The notes beneath the pieces are model-generated. The model was given only the letters and a program-made list of their open reading frames with translations. It did not search any database and was not told where the DNA came from. A program made the translations under genes and the position numbers. From Deminuibacter sp966424055 (lineage in GTDB: Bacteria > Bacteroidota > Bacteroidia > Chitinophagales > Chitinophagaceae): DNA of 64,000 nt. Where the stretch lies: positions 124,001 to 188,000 of the forward strand of contig CBJLMB010000004.1 of the NCBI GenBank assembly GCA_966424055.1, given 5' to 3'. Below are positions 17,125 through 23,901 of this stretch, one piece after another (the stretch's first letter is position 1; each line of letters opens with the position of its first letter).

Positions 17125-17842
17125 GGTTTTGCTTTTTCTGTTATCAAGTAATTAGTAAGGTCAGTTAATATAATATCGCTAACCTTACCATTATACATGG
17201 TTATGTCTCCACCATATTGGTCAATATAGAATATCTTAAGAAATTTATAAAGACAATATTGCTCACCTATATATTTAATTAGAAATTTCACCGCATCATT
17301 TTCAGCCATTTTTTGATTGAATTTGCTGGCGTCTTTTAGTATAACAGTGAAGGCAATTGAAAGACCATTGCCGTCTAACCGATGCCGCACATACTTATTG
17401 TATGACAACTTAGTTAACCTTTGTCTAACGTTATTATCGGGAGCTAACAATATATCTTGTTGATAGCTATAGGAGGCTTCGCCGTTATAGTGATTATGTA
17501 TGTATGCGAAGCTGACATTATTTTTATCCGTCTCTTTTCCCCAATAGGCAAAATCATATTCTCATTTTCCATTCTTTTGCCAAGGTTAAGTAAAAGTTCG
17601 TTGTATGCACGCCTGCTATCTTTTAGCAAAGAGTCTTTATTATTTAATGCCCTATCAGGAACAATGGTGAAAAGTATAATGAAGTTTTTGTTTTCTGTAT
17701 TGAAATACTGGTTGTCGGCCAGTGGCATCTTTTTGATGTAATTATTTATTGCGGTATCGTTTCTCCTTTCCGTTAGCCTTTGTATTTGTGAATAGGAGTG
17801 AAATGCGTTGCATACTAATAAGGAAAGGAGTAATTTTTTCAT
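17121..17842 (-). pseudogene. Secreted protein of unknown family, single frameshift
   Basis: From the ATG at 17842 the frame encodes a signal peptide (MKKLLLSLLVCNAFHSYSQ) and about 110 residues, including NNYIKKMPLADNQYF. A one-base frame change near 17560 then moves the homologous reading (KETDKNNVSFAYIH, then LLAPDNNVRQRLTKLSYNKY) into another frame that continues to 17121. Alignment with the more decayed copy at 15628-16339 (TDKNN, LLA-DNNVR-RL, YID-YGG) fixes the original frame. The two copies are a duplicated exported protein of unknown function. Confidence 0.65.
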
Positions 17843-17870
17843 ATAAAGTTTAATGTAGTCACTACATAGT

Positions 17871-17926
17871 CCAGCCGTTGCCATGCCCTTGTTGCATTTT
17901 CTAACCAACAAGTTCGACCGGCAACC
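17871..17926 (+). repeat. Hairpin repeat R2 (long form)
   Basis: The outer stem is GTTGCC (17877-17882) with GGCAAC (17920-17925), and the inner stem is CTTGTTG (17888-17894) with CAACAAG (17906-17912). It shares CCAGCCGTTGCC and GACCGGCAACC with R1 but has a longer middle. It lies just upstream of the gene start at 17842. Confidence 0.75.
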
Positions 17927-18013
17927 ACCAGGTCTGGAAATAAGGAATAGGGAACGGATTTTAGGGATTTCGGGCAAATAAAGAGATAATTTCCAGCCAC
18001 TAACACATTATTT

Positions 18014-18051
18014 GGTTATATTTTATTACTTTCCGGTTATATTTTATAACC
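18014..18051. promoter_or_regulatory. Probable operator pair of the XRE regulator
   Basis: GGTTATATTTTAT occurs at 18014-18026 and 18035-18047, exactly 21 bp (two helical turns) apart. The second copy is part of the palindrome GGTTATA-TTT-TATAACC (18035-18051). It lies 26 bp upstream of the XRE start and overlaps its promoter region (TAACCTTTG), the usual place for autoregulation. Confidence 0.55.
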
Positions 18052-18077
18052 TTTGTTTCTATTAAATTTGCCAAGTC

Positions 18078-18443
18078 ATGAAGGACACAATTAATTTAGG
18101 TGATAATATTAGACGGATCCGGGAAATTAAGGGTATTAAACAAGAAACATTTGCAGAAAGGATGGGAGTAAGTCAAGCCGCTATTTCAAAGCTGGAAGCT
18201 ACCGCTCATATAGATGATGAAAGGCTAAAATAGGTGGCTGAAAAATTGGGAGTTAGTGTTTCAGCTATTAAAAAATTTGATGCAGAAGACCTTATGTTGT
18301 ACATTGAAAACATGAATGACCATTCCCAATCTATTGTTTATAACATCAATCCTATTGAAAAGTTGACGGAATTGTATGAACGAATGTTGAAAGAGAAAAA
18401 CGAAGAGATTGAAAAATTAAAACAAGAACTTGGAAAGAAATAA
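18078..18443 (+). pseudogene. XRE-family regulator with an in-frame amber codon
   Basis: The ATG at 18078 opens a helix-turn-helix protein (LGDNIRRIREIKGIKQETFA, then ERMGVSQAAISKLEATAHI). After 51 residues a TAG at 18231-18233 interrupts it. The same frame then continues (VAEKLGVSVSAIKKFDAEDL) and ends in a coiled-coil-like KLTELYERMLKEKNEEIEKL segment at a TAA. In relatives the interrupted position reads LKQVAEKLGVS, so a CAG-to-TAG change is the simplest explanation. The downstream terminator and upstream operators are intact. Readthrough or a reinitiated C-terminal half is possible. Confidence 0.85.
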
Positions 18444-18446
18444 TAC

Positions 18447-18475
18447 AAGAGCCGCCTAAAAGGGCGGCTTTTTTG
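18447..18475 (+). terminator. Rho-independent terminator after the XRE gene
   Basis: AGCCGCC (18450-18456) pairs with GGCGGCT (18463-18469), followed by a run of T. It begins seven bases after the TAA of the XRE gene. Confidence 0.9.
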
Positions 18476-18509
18476 TATATTAGGATTAGCTAATACCTAA
18501 ACTATCTGT

Positions 18510-19247
18510 ATGGGCACTTTTACAAACATTATTGAGTATGTCATTTTTGGGCTTAGTATTTTATTCACTTTAGTATGGTGTTTAAGAATAAGACAAAAAG
18601 CCAAAAGTGAACAAGCCACTGAAAAGTCAATGGAACTGCAAGGGTTTCTAATGACGGCTTCTGTGGTTTTAGTGCCACTGCTTCACCTTTCTTATTTTCA
18701 TTTGCTTTGGATGATACCTGCATCATTCGTATTAGGACTATTGAGTATGGCAACGCCGCTTAAACTATTGTGGATTTTTTCTTCGCTATATTTTGCATTT
18801 TGGTACATCGGCATTAGCAATGCGGGTCGTAAATACTATATAGCTGGAGAGTATGACAAGGCAATAGCAGCTTTCAAAGAAGAGATTAGGAAAAAGCCAA
18901 CATCAGCAGAAGCATATTTCAATCTCGGACTGGCATACGGAAAGAATGGACAACAAGAAAATGAAATTGACGCTTATAGAGAGGCGCTAAAATTAAATCC
19001 TAACCGTCCTGAATTACATTTCAATCTGGGAACCGTTTATAATGACATAGGAAAGAAAGAAGAAGCAATTAGAGTATTGAAAGAAGCTATTCATTTAAGA
19101 CCTGAGTACTTAAAGGCGCACTATACCTTATGCAAGATTTACTTAGAAATTGGGGACAATGAAAATGGAAGAAGAGAATTAGAAATTGTGAAGAAACTAA
19201 ACGGTAGCATACCGGAAGATTTGGCATCAGCTTTAAAAATGGTTTGA
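18510..19247 (+). CDS. Membrane-anchored tetratricopeptide-repeat protein
   Basis: The 245-residue protein has three N-terminal membrane segments (about 8-25, 45-66 and 72-105). A soluble domain of three TPR units follows at about 112-215: YYIAGEYDKAIAAFKEEIRK, then AYFNLGLAYGKNGQQENEID, then LHFNLGTVYNDIGKKEEAIR. TPRs mediate protein-protein contacts, and the partner is unknown. It lies 67 bp after the XRE gene and its terminator and 25 bp before a second membrane-protein gene, forming the only apparently intact pair in the inserted element. Confidence 0.85.
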   Translation: MGTFTNIIEYVIFGLSILFTLVWCLRIRQKAKSEQATEKSMELQGFLMTASVVLVPLLHLSYFHLLWMIPASFVLGLLSMATPLKLLWIFSSLYFAFWYIGISNAGRKYYIAGEYDKAIAAFKEEIRKKPTSAEAYFNLGLAYGKNGQQENEIDAYREALKLNPNRPELHFNLGTVYNDIGKKEEAIRVLKEAIHLRPEYLKAHYTLCKIYLEIGDNENGRRELEIVKKLNGSIPEDLASALKMV

Positions 19248-19272
19248 CTTACCTAATATTAACTATGCTAAT

Positions 19273-19824
19273 ATGATTCTCTATATCGCTATCGGAATAG
19301 AAATACTGGCCTCTCTATTAACTCCATATAGCGATGGCCTTTTTAATACAAGTTTATGGATGGCAAAGATTTTATCACCTTCTGAATTAATAGATACTTC
19401 TGAAGGAAAGCAAATGGTTAAATTGAACCAAGCCGCGTTTATGGACGGGTGGCCAAGCAACATTCCTATAGGCGTTAATTTGTTAATGCTTGTTGGAGTA
19501 GTTCTTGGCTTTTTTTATAGATGGTGGGGAGGCATTCTTGCCTATCTTATTTATGCCTTTTTGATGGGCACTTTTCTTTTCTTCTTTAGGAAGCCTGTTA
19601 CTTATTACGTGATGTTATTTGCTCGAAGACTAACAAATAGAATTGCTGATTACAGAAAAATGAATGACTTGGATAGAGCAGCGGCAGCGGAAGAACTATT
19701 AGAAGAAGTGAAAGTAATTTTCACAGAGTATATGAATACAGGAATTAAAACTCCTACGTCGAAACAAGTGAAGAATAATCCATTAGGTGATGTTCAATAT
19801 TTAAAAACTTCAAGTGCTTATTGA
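19273..19824 (+). CDS. Membrane protein of unknown function
   Basis: The 183-residue protein has hydrophobic segments at about 2-17, 66-83 and 88-115, and a soluble charged C-terminus (MNDLDRAAAAEELLEEVKVI). I do not recognise it. The middle PSNIPIGVNLLMLVGVVLGF region suggests an ancestral four-helix membrane protein. It follows the TPR gene by 25 bp and is probably co-transcribed. Hairpin repeat R3 starts 14 bp after its stop. Confidence 0.7.
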   Translation: MILYIAIGIEILASLLTPYSDGLFNTSLWMAKILSPSELIDTSEGKQMVKLNQAAFMDGWPSNIPIGVNLLMLVGVVLGFFYRWWGGILAYLIYAFLMGTFLFFFRKPVTYYVMLFARRLTNRIADYRKMNDLDRAAAAEELLEEVKVIFTEYMNTGIKTPTSKQVKNNPLGDVQYLKTSSAY

Positions 19825-19837
19825 GCCTTAGCATAAC

Positions 19838-19867
19838 TTCCGTTGCCGCGTCTTCTGACCGGCGACC
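19838..19867 (+). repeat. Hairpin repeat R3
   Basis: GTTGCCG (19842-19848) pairs with CGGCGAC (19860-19866) through one G-T pair. An inner GTC/GAC flanks a TTCT loop. It follows the gene ending at 19824. Confidence 0.8.
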
Positions 19868-19902
19868 TACCAATGGCATAACGCCCCTGAAAATATTAAC
19901 CG

Positions 19903-20187
19903 TTGATTTGGAAACTCAACGGTGGCAATCAGGTTGACAATTTTCCAGTTCCGCTGAGCATTTCGTTTGATGCCGTGAAGGAATGTATTGATAAAAATAT
20001 TACGACTACTTTCACCCTGGAATATCTTGCCAAGTATGCCGGTATCAAATTAACGACCGGCTTTAGACAGGTGTACGGAGATACAATGTTTAACTATCTA
20101 CGTGAAGCACGTTTACTCAAAGCAAAAGAATTACTGGAAACTTCCCGATTATCTGAACCAGTTATTGTAAAAACAGGGGAGTTATAA
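19903..20187 (+). pseudogene. Remnant of an AraC-type DNA-binding domain
   Basis: The frame has no ATG at its beginning. Its middle (FTLEYLAKYAGIKLTTGFRQ, then YGDTMFNYLREARLLKAKEL) matches the first helix-turn-helix of Bacteroidota AraC regulators. The second helix-turn-helix is missing: after LLETSRLSE the frame degenerates and stops. It is a fragment, not a working regulator. Confidence 0.7.
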
Positions 20188-20265
20188 AGTAATAGTTCTA
20201 TCAGGCTGGTCAATTTACTCGATGAATAAAGGAATGTAAAATACTCCCGCGTGGACAATTTTTTA

Positions 20266-20295
20266 AGCCGTTGCCGTGTCTTCTGACCGACAACT
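20266..20295 (+). repeat. Hairpin repeat R4
   Basis: GTTGCCG (20270-20276) faces CGACAAC (20288-20294) with one mismatch. An inner GTC/GAC flanks a TTCT loop. It lies about 80 bp after the AraC remnant. Confidence 0.75.
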
Positions 20296-20546
20296 GATAA
20301 AGTGTTCCGGCACCTTACAAGTTGGTACATTTACGTACGGTTATAGACGCAGATTATTTCAAACATTCATTTTAATTTATTGGTGACTGACTATATAACA
20401 TTTTTCTAAGTGAACGTATCCGCATGGAAGAACTTTAAAATAATTTGGTAGCAACAACAGGCCATCATACTGCTTATACGGTAACAAACAGGTTTTTTAT
20501 AACCGTCCTGTAAAAACGGTTAATCATTAACATTAAACTTTTAACT

Positions 20547-20764
20547 ATGAAACGGTTTAAAATTTTGTTGGTGTTCCTTGCCGTATTGGAGTAATGGGGA
20601 TAATGTCCTTTACTGCTATTGGCGGCAAACATAAAGCCAACAAACAAACCGCTATGAAGGAAAATAAAAAGTTTGCACATGAACTTCATTCCGGTTGTTG
20701 GTGTTCCAATTTTTTATTTGTAAGGGAGGCGGGAACACCAACAACGGCAAGGGGTTTAGGCTGA
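20547..20764 (+). pseudogene. Small secreted peptide gene with a one-base frameshift
   Basis: The ATG at 20547 opens a signal-peptide-like start (MKRFKILLVFLAVL) and stops almost at once. One base further on the frame continues (VMGIMSFTAIGGKHKANKQT, then a tail with HSGCWCSNFLF) to a TGA at 20762-20764. The intact peptide would have about 72 residues with a CWC motif. The 3' third overlaps a perfect 14-bp inverted repeat. Confidence 0.45.
20694..20745. repeat. Perfect 14-bp inverted repeat
   Basis: GTTGTTGGTGTTCC (20694-20707) and GGAACACCAACAAC (20732-20745) with a 24-base loop. No T-tract follows, so it is not a standard terminator. Confidence 0.8.
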
Positions 20765-20796
20765 AGAAAGGTTAAAGTGTCATTATCGCTTTGCGT

Positions 20797-20838
20797 ATTT
20801 ACAAAAAGCCTTTTCACGTTGCGAGGCTTTTTGTAAAT
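20797..20838. terminator. Bidirectional terminator-like hairpin
   Basis: ATTTACAAAAAGCC (20797-20810) pairs perfectly with GGCTTTTTGTAAAT (20825-20838) around a 14-base loop. It is nested inside a looser inverted repeat (20751-20779 with 20858-20882). Confidence 0.8.
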
Positions 20839-20935
20839 ATACACGTTCGCTCTTGTGCACTTTACCTTTCTTCATAAACCCCTTAACCTTTTAGCAAGCA
20901 ACCATAAATCCCCCTGCTAAACTCTATTTTACCGA

Positions 20936-20954
20936 AATTTGCTGGTGATGCACC
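20936..20954. repeat. Right terminal inverted repeat
   Basis: AATTTGCTGGTGATGCACC, the inverted partner of 15328-15346 with two mismatches, directly followed by CAAAGAAT. Confidence 0.85.
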
Positions 20955-20962
20955 CAAAGAAT
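20955..20962. repeat. Target-site duplication, right copy (CAAAGAAT)
   Basis: Identical to 15320-15327, marking the insertion point of the element in the oxidoreductase gene. Confidence 0.85.
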
Positions 20963-21119
20963 GATGCGTGTACCCCTCACGGGCTTTCCAATCCACGGGG
21001 TTAACACTGCTGGCAAATACTTTAACCAGCACCTCATTGCCGCTAATGGCAGGCCGTTCAACTTCTTCCAGTTGCAACACTTCCGGGCCGCCATAGGTAT
21101 GTATTTGTATTGCTTTCAT
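20955..21119 (-). pseudogene. 5' part of the interrupted alcohol dehydrogenase/quinone oxidoreductase
   Basis: The ATG at 21119 starts 55 codons of the family N-terminus (MKAIQIHTYGGPEVLQLEEV, then SSVNPVDWKAREGYTHHSL), after which the element sequence begins. Extending into the element adds about 23 foreign residues before a stop. The remaining 253 codons are at 14558-15319. A full-length relative of the same family is present at 57191-58156, so the function may not be lost from the cell. Confidence 0.92.
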
Positions 21120-21120
21120 A

Positions 21121-21166
21121 TTTGTAGTGTTTGTTGTTAGCCGTTTGTAGTGTTTGTTGTTAGCCG
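21121..21166. repeat. Two tandem 23-bp repeats
   Basis: The unit begins TTTGTAGTGTTTGTTGTTAG and ends CCG. It occurs at 21121-21143 and 21144-21166, directly upstream of the broken oxidoreductase start, in its promoter region. Confidence 0.85.
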
Positions 21167-21389
21167 GCGCATACCGGCAATATCTTTTTCATCATTTCAC
21201 CCAAGTTGCGGTAGTCATTTGTTTTTAGCTGCAAGTCATTAGCTTCCAGCTAGAGGCTGGAATGGCCCATAGCATAAATTGTTTTGCCAGGCCATTCTGA
21301 AAAGACATCTTCTTTTATCCGGCTACATATCGGCTGTATAACTTTCCTGTTGCCCTGTCACCTGCACATTTTTATATGGATGAAGCCAT

Positions 21390-21839
21390 TTATGTTACGG
21401 CTATATGCTTGGTCTCTGACAATTTCTGGGATGTTTCTTTTTTGGGGATAACCAGTTTTAACACGCCGTTCTCATAACTGGCTTCAATAGCGTCCTGCTT
21501 TACATCTTCAGGTAATGTAAAACTTCTGCTGAATGAACAATAATTATATTCTTTTCTTGTATAGCGGGCATTTTTCTCCTCATCACCTTCTTCTTTTTCA
21601 CTGCTAATAGTTAACATATTACCATCCACATCAATTTTAAAAGCCGATTTCTGCAAACCCGGTGCAGCCATTGTCATCTTGTAACCGGTTTTACTTTCCT
21701 CGATATTTATCGACGGTATGGTTGCCCGCCCTTTATTCCAGGATTTACTATTGTCAAACCATGCATTCCAAGGTTTGAAAAAATCATCAAAAACAGAAGG
21801 TAACCAATCGCCCCTCCTGGTTAATTCCCTGGTTGCCAT
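21390..21839 (-). CDS. Hsp20/alpha-crystallin small heat-shock protein
   Basis: This ATP-independent chaperone holds unfolding proteins. The 149-residue protein has the alpha-crystallin domain at about 40-140 (IPSINIEESKTGYKMTMAAP, then GLQKSAFKIDVDGNMLTIS) and the conserved YENGVLKLVIPKK near the C-terminus, with a short tail. The aromatic N-terminus (WLPSVFDDFFKPWNAWF) is typical. It is monocistronic, between the broken oxidoreductase and composite repeat D. Confidence 0.96.
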   Translation of the reverse strand: MATRELTRRGDWLPSVFDDFFKPWNAWFDNSKSWNKGRATIPSINIEESKTGYKMTMAAPGLQKSAFKIDVDGNMLTISSEKEEGDEEKNARYTRKEYNYCSFSRSFTLPEDVKQDAIEASYENGVLKLVIPKKETSQKLSETKHIAVT

Positions 21840-22050
21840 AAAACCTCCTTTGTTTTAATAATTTGAATTGTATTAATGAACTACAAGAATATCCCTCCCA
21901 GTCAGGCCCCGGCCAATATGATAATTGAGCTAAGGCCGTACCCATTCATATCAATCAAAACAATCCAATTTATTACTACAATACGTCTGCCAGAAAATAG
22001 CGGCATGCATATCCGGATGTTAACAAATATTTTTCTTCCCCGCGTCTTAT

Positions 22051-22224
22051 TCGCGAATCGTCAATCGTGCGTTTTTTACTACCCATTTTTTTACCCTTTT
22101 CACCGACCATTGAACGCACCAAGTTCATCAGCCCTGAAACCATGATCACTACCCCCACTCAACCATTCAACCATTCAACCATTCAACCACTCAACCAATC
22201 AACTAATCAACCAATCAACCAACC
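22051..22224 (+). repeat. Composite intergenic repeat, copy D (partial)
   Basis: GCGAATCGTCAATCGTG at 22051 represents the AATCGTC module. About 85 bp of unrelated sequence follow, then an array of octamers (CAACCATT, CAACCACT, CAACCAAT, CAACTAAT) from about 22156 to 22224. The array ends exactly at the 3' end of the gene at 22226-22981. Confidence 0.8.
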
Positions 22225-22225
22225 C

Positions 22226-22981
22226 CTACCAGTTGAATTTCCGCAGGCTCACCAATCCGCTCATGTTGATATTGGAAAGCGCGCAATCCCATGCATTAAG
22301 ATCGGCCAGTTTTCTCAGTTGCATTACCTTCAATACCTTCAGTTCATGGTTGTCCCATACCCAAAGCAGTTCAAGATGTTTAAGGGATCTTGCATCCAAT
22401 GATTTGAGGTTATTTTTCTGTAACTGCAATTCTTTAATATTATCGGAACCTGTAAAATTAAGCGTGCTGATCTCGTTGTCGTTCAGCTTGCAAGTTTCCA
22501 GCACAGGCAGATTGCTGATATCCAGTTTGAATAGCTGGTTATTGCTCAGTTCCAGCTCCTTTAGTTTGGTTAATCCACCCAGGTCTATCTCGCGGAGCGT
22601 ATTAAAAGCGAGAAATAGGCTTTCAATATTGGTGCAACCTTTCAGGTTGATCCTTTCCATTTTGGTAGAGAACCCGTATACAGCCCTGAGCTTTTTGAGG
22701 CCGGACAGGTCTGCTTCGCGGATATCATTGTTGTAAAACCCGAACTCTTCCAGGTTGGTGAAATTTTTAATCCCCGTGAGGTTATCGATATTGCGTTTGT
22801 CCACATACAGCACTTTTACCTGCTGTGCTTCGGATACCTGTATCTCTCCGTCATCATTCAGGTCTACCTTTGCGTAGATACAGGCTTTTTTAAAATTAGG
22901 ATCAAGGAACTTCACATTCTGTGCTATTGCGCTGCAGGCAAAAATCAATCCCAGGCTGAATAGTATACTATATTGTTTCAT
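22226..22981 (-). CDS. Secreted leucine-rich-repeat protein
   Basis: The 251-residue protein has a signal peptide (cleaved after about residue 20, AIAQ). It then has about eight internalin/SDS22-like leucine-rich repeats of 20-23 residues with the LKKL-LxLxxNxLxxLDLS pattern (LTKLKELELSNNQLFKLDIS is one). An EF-hand-like VDLNDDGEIQVSEAQ at about 39-53 could bind calcium. Such proteins are surface or periplasmic binding scaffolds. No sorting domain is present. It follows the gene at 22991-23602 by nine bases and is co-transcribed with it. Confidence 0.85.
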   Translation of the reverse strand: MKQYSILFSLGLIFACSAIAQNVKFLDPNFKKACIYAKVDLNDDGEIQVSEAQQVKVLYVDKRNIDNLTGIKNFTNLEEFGFYNNDIREADLSGLKKLRAVYGFSTKMERINLKGCTNIESLFLAFNTLREIDLGGLTKLKELELSNNQLFKLDISNLPVLETCKLNDNEISTLNFTGSDNIKELQLQKNNLKSLDARSLKHLELLWVWDNHELKVLKVMQLRKLADLNAWDCALSNINMSGLVSLRKFNW

Positions 22982-22990
22982 TGTGCTGAT

Positions 22991-23602
22991 TTAATTGGTG
23001 ATCACGGTGGTTACGGTTTCCCCTTCGGCTTTCACTTCAACCACGCCGGACACTTCCATTTCCACTGCATATTTTTGGGTGTAAGTAGTGTAAATAGGTA
23101 CAGAATAGGCTATTTCTCCTAACATATTGTACGCGGTTTCGGTGCCTGTACGTACACTATAGTCGTATTGTTTTTCATAATCTATCCAGGTAACGATATA
23201 ATATTTACCGGGTTTCAGGTTCCTGAACTCGAAAGTACCCTTGTCATCAGTGGTCCTTCCTTCAATACGGTAAGTAAAGGCCTCATTGCTTATAGAAGCG
23301 ATCTTCTTTCCTTTTGTATATTTTTTCTTCAGCTCTGCAAACTCCATGATATAAGGTGTAGCGGGGAACAGGTTGATCTGGTCTTTCTGCCAGGGAAAAT
23401 AAGTTCTGCCTTTCTTTTTTATTTTGGCAATACCGGAAATGGTGGCAGTGCCTTCTTCCATTTGTTTGGCTGCTTCTTCTTCATTAAAAGGTATGGAAGG
23501 AAAAACATAGGTCGCCGTTTTCTGTGCCATTGCGCCGGTTATGGCTGCAGACAGGATGCCGCATAGCAAAGTCTGCCTGGTGATACGTTTGATAGCTCTC
23601 AT
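22991..23602 (-). CDS. Exported protein with a carboxypeptidase-regulatory-like beta segment
   Basis: The 203-residue protein has an N-terminal signal peptide (about 1-26, ITGAMAQ). I do not recognise the first half. The second half contains TTDDKGTFEFRNLKPGKYYIVTWIDY, which has the look of a carboxypeptidase-regulatory or prealbumin-like beta sandwich. A Val/Glu-rich end (VEVKAEGETVTTVITN) follows. It is first in a two-gene unit with the leucine-rich-repeat protein, which suggests a joint envelope role. Confidence 0.7.
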   Translation of the reverse strand: MRAIKRITRQTLLCGILSAAITGAMAQKTATYVFPSIPFNEEEAAKQMEEGTATISGIAKIKKKGRTYFPWQKDQINLFPATPYIMEFAELKKKYTKGKKIASISNEAFTYRIEGRTTDDKGTFEFRNLKPGKYYIVTWIDYEKQYDYSVRTGTETAYNMLGEIAYSVPIYTTYTQKYAVEMEVSGVVEVKAEGETVTTVITN

Positions 23603-23682
23603 TTAAGGTTTTTTATAAAAGAATAGGCGACCTGGTTCACCCGGCCGCCGGAATACACCGGTTACAAAACAAGCTATTATTG

Positions 23683-23725
23683 GCAGGTATAACAATACCT
23701 AAAAACGGGTATTTTTTATACCTGC
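23683..23725. promoter_or_regulatory. Nested hairpin in a divergent intergenic region
   Basis: GCAGGTATAA (23683-23692) pairs with TTATACCTGC (23716-23725). Inside, AATACC (23694-23699) pairs with GGTATT (23708-23713). It lies between the minus-strand start at 23602 and the plus-strand start at 23902 and could be an operator or part of a transcribed leader. Confidence 0.55.
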
Positions 23726-23757
23726 AGTTGTATCACCGCCATCCTGCCGGATCTATC

Positions 23758-23790
23758 AAAGCCTGCTAACTGGCAGGCAGCAGGCTTTTT
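23758..23790 (+). terminator. Terminator-like hairpin in the divergent region
   Basis: AAAGCCTGCT (23758-23767) pairs with AGCAGGCTTT (23779-23788), followed by more T. On the plus strand it has full terminator form, yet no plus-strand gene precedes it here. Confidence 0.7.
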
Positions 23791-23901
23791 AACTACCGGA
23801 TTTAAAGCACCGTTTATTTTACATCCTGGCAATTTCTTATGGAAATTCTATATTCAGGCATCTAGTTTCAGTGATCCTTATATCAACCAAAGCGATTCAG
23901 T

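Larger units (their letters stand above)
15328..20954. mobile_element. 5627-bp AT-rich insertion with terminal inverted repeats, no transposase
   Basis: The ends are GGTGCATTACCAGCAAGTT (15328-15346) and its inverted partner (20936-20954), 17 of 19 matching, flanked by the direct repeat CAAAGAAT. No transposase, integrase or relaxase frame is present, so it is non-autonomous or decayed. Eight-base duplications are known for several insertion-sequence families (IS66, ISL3 and IS1595 among them), so the family cannot be named. The left 200 bp (about 15360-15540) is GC-rich with many GGCC words, while the rest is much richer in A+T than the host. Contents are mostly broken genes separated by four hairpin repeats. 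Nothing gene-like was recognised at 15346-15547 or 20298-20546. Confidence 0.88.

Noticed and set aside
16711..18233. Reassignment of TAG to Gln in the inserted element, suggested by two in-frame TAG codons.
   Set aside because: The sigma-like gene in the same element ends in TAG next to a hairpin, other genes there are frameshifted, and no suppressor tRNA is visible. Simple decay explains the two stops.
16831..20295. The hairpin repeats as integron attC sites.
   Set aside because: The ends do not fit the RYYYAAC...GTTRRRY core pair, no integrase is present, and the hairpins are much shorter than usual attC sites except R2.
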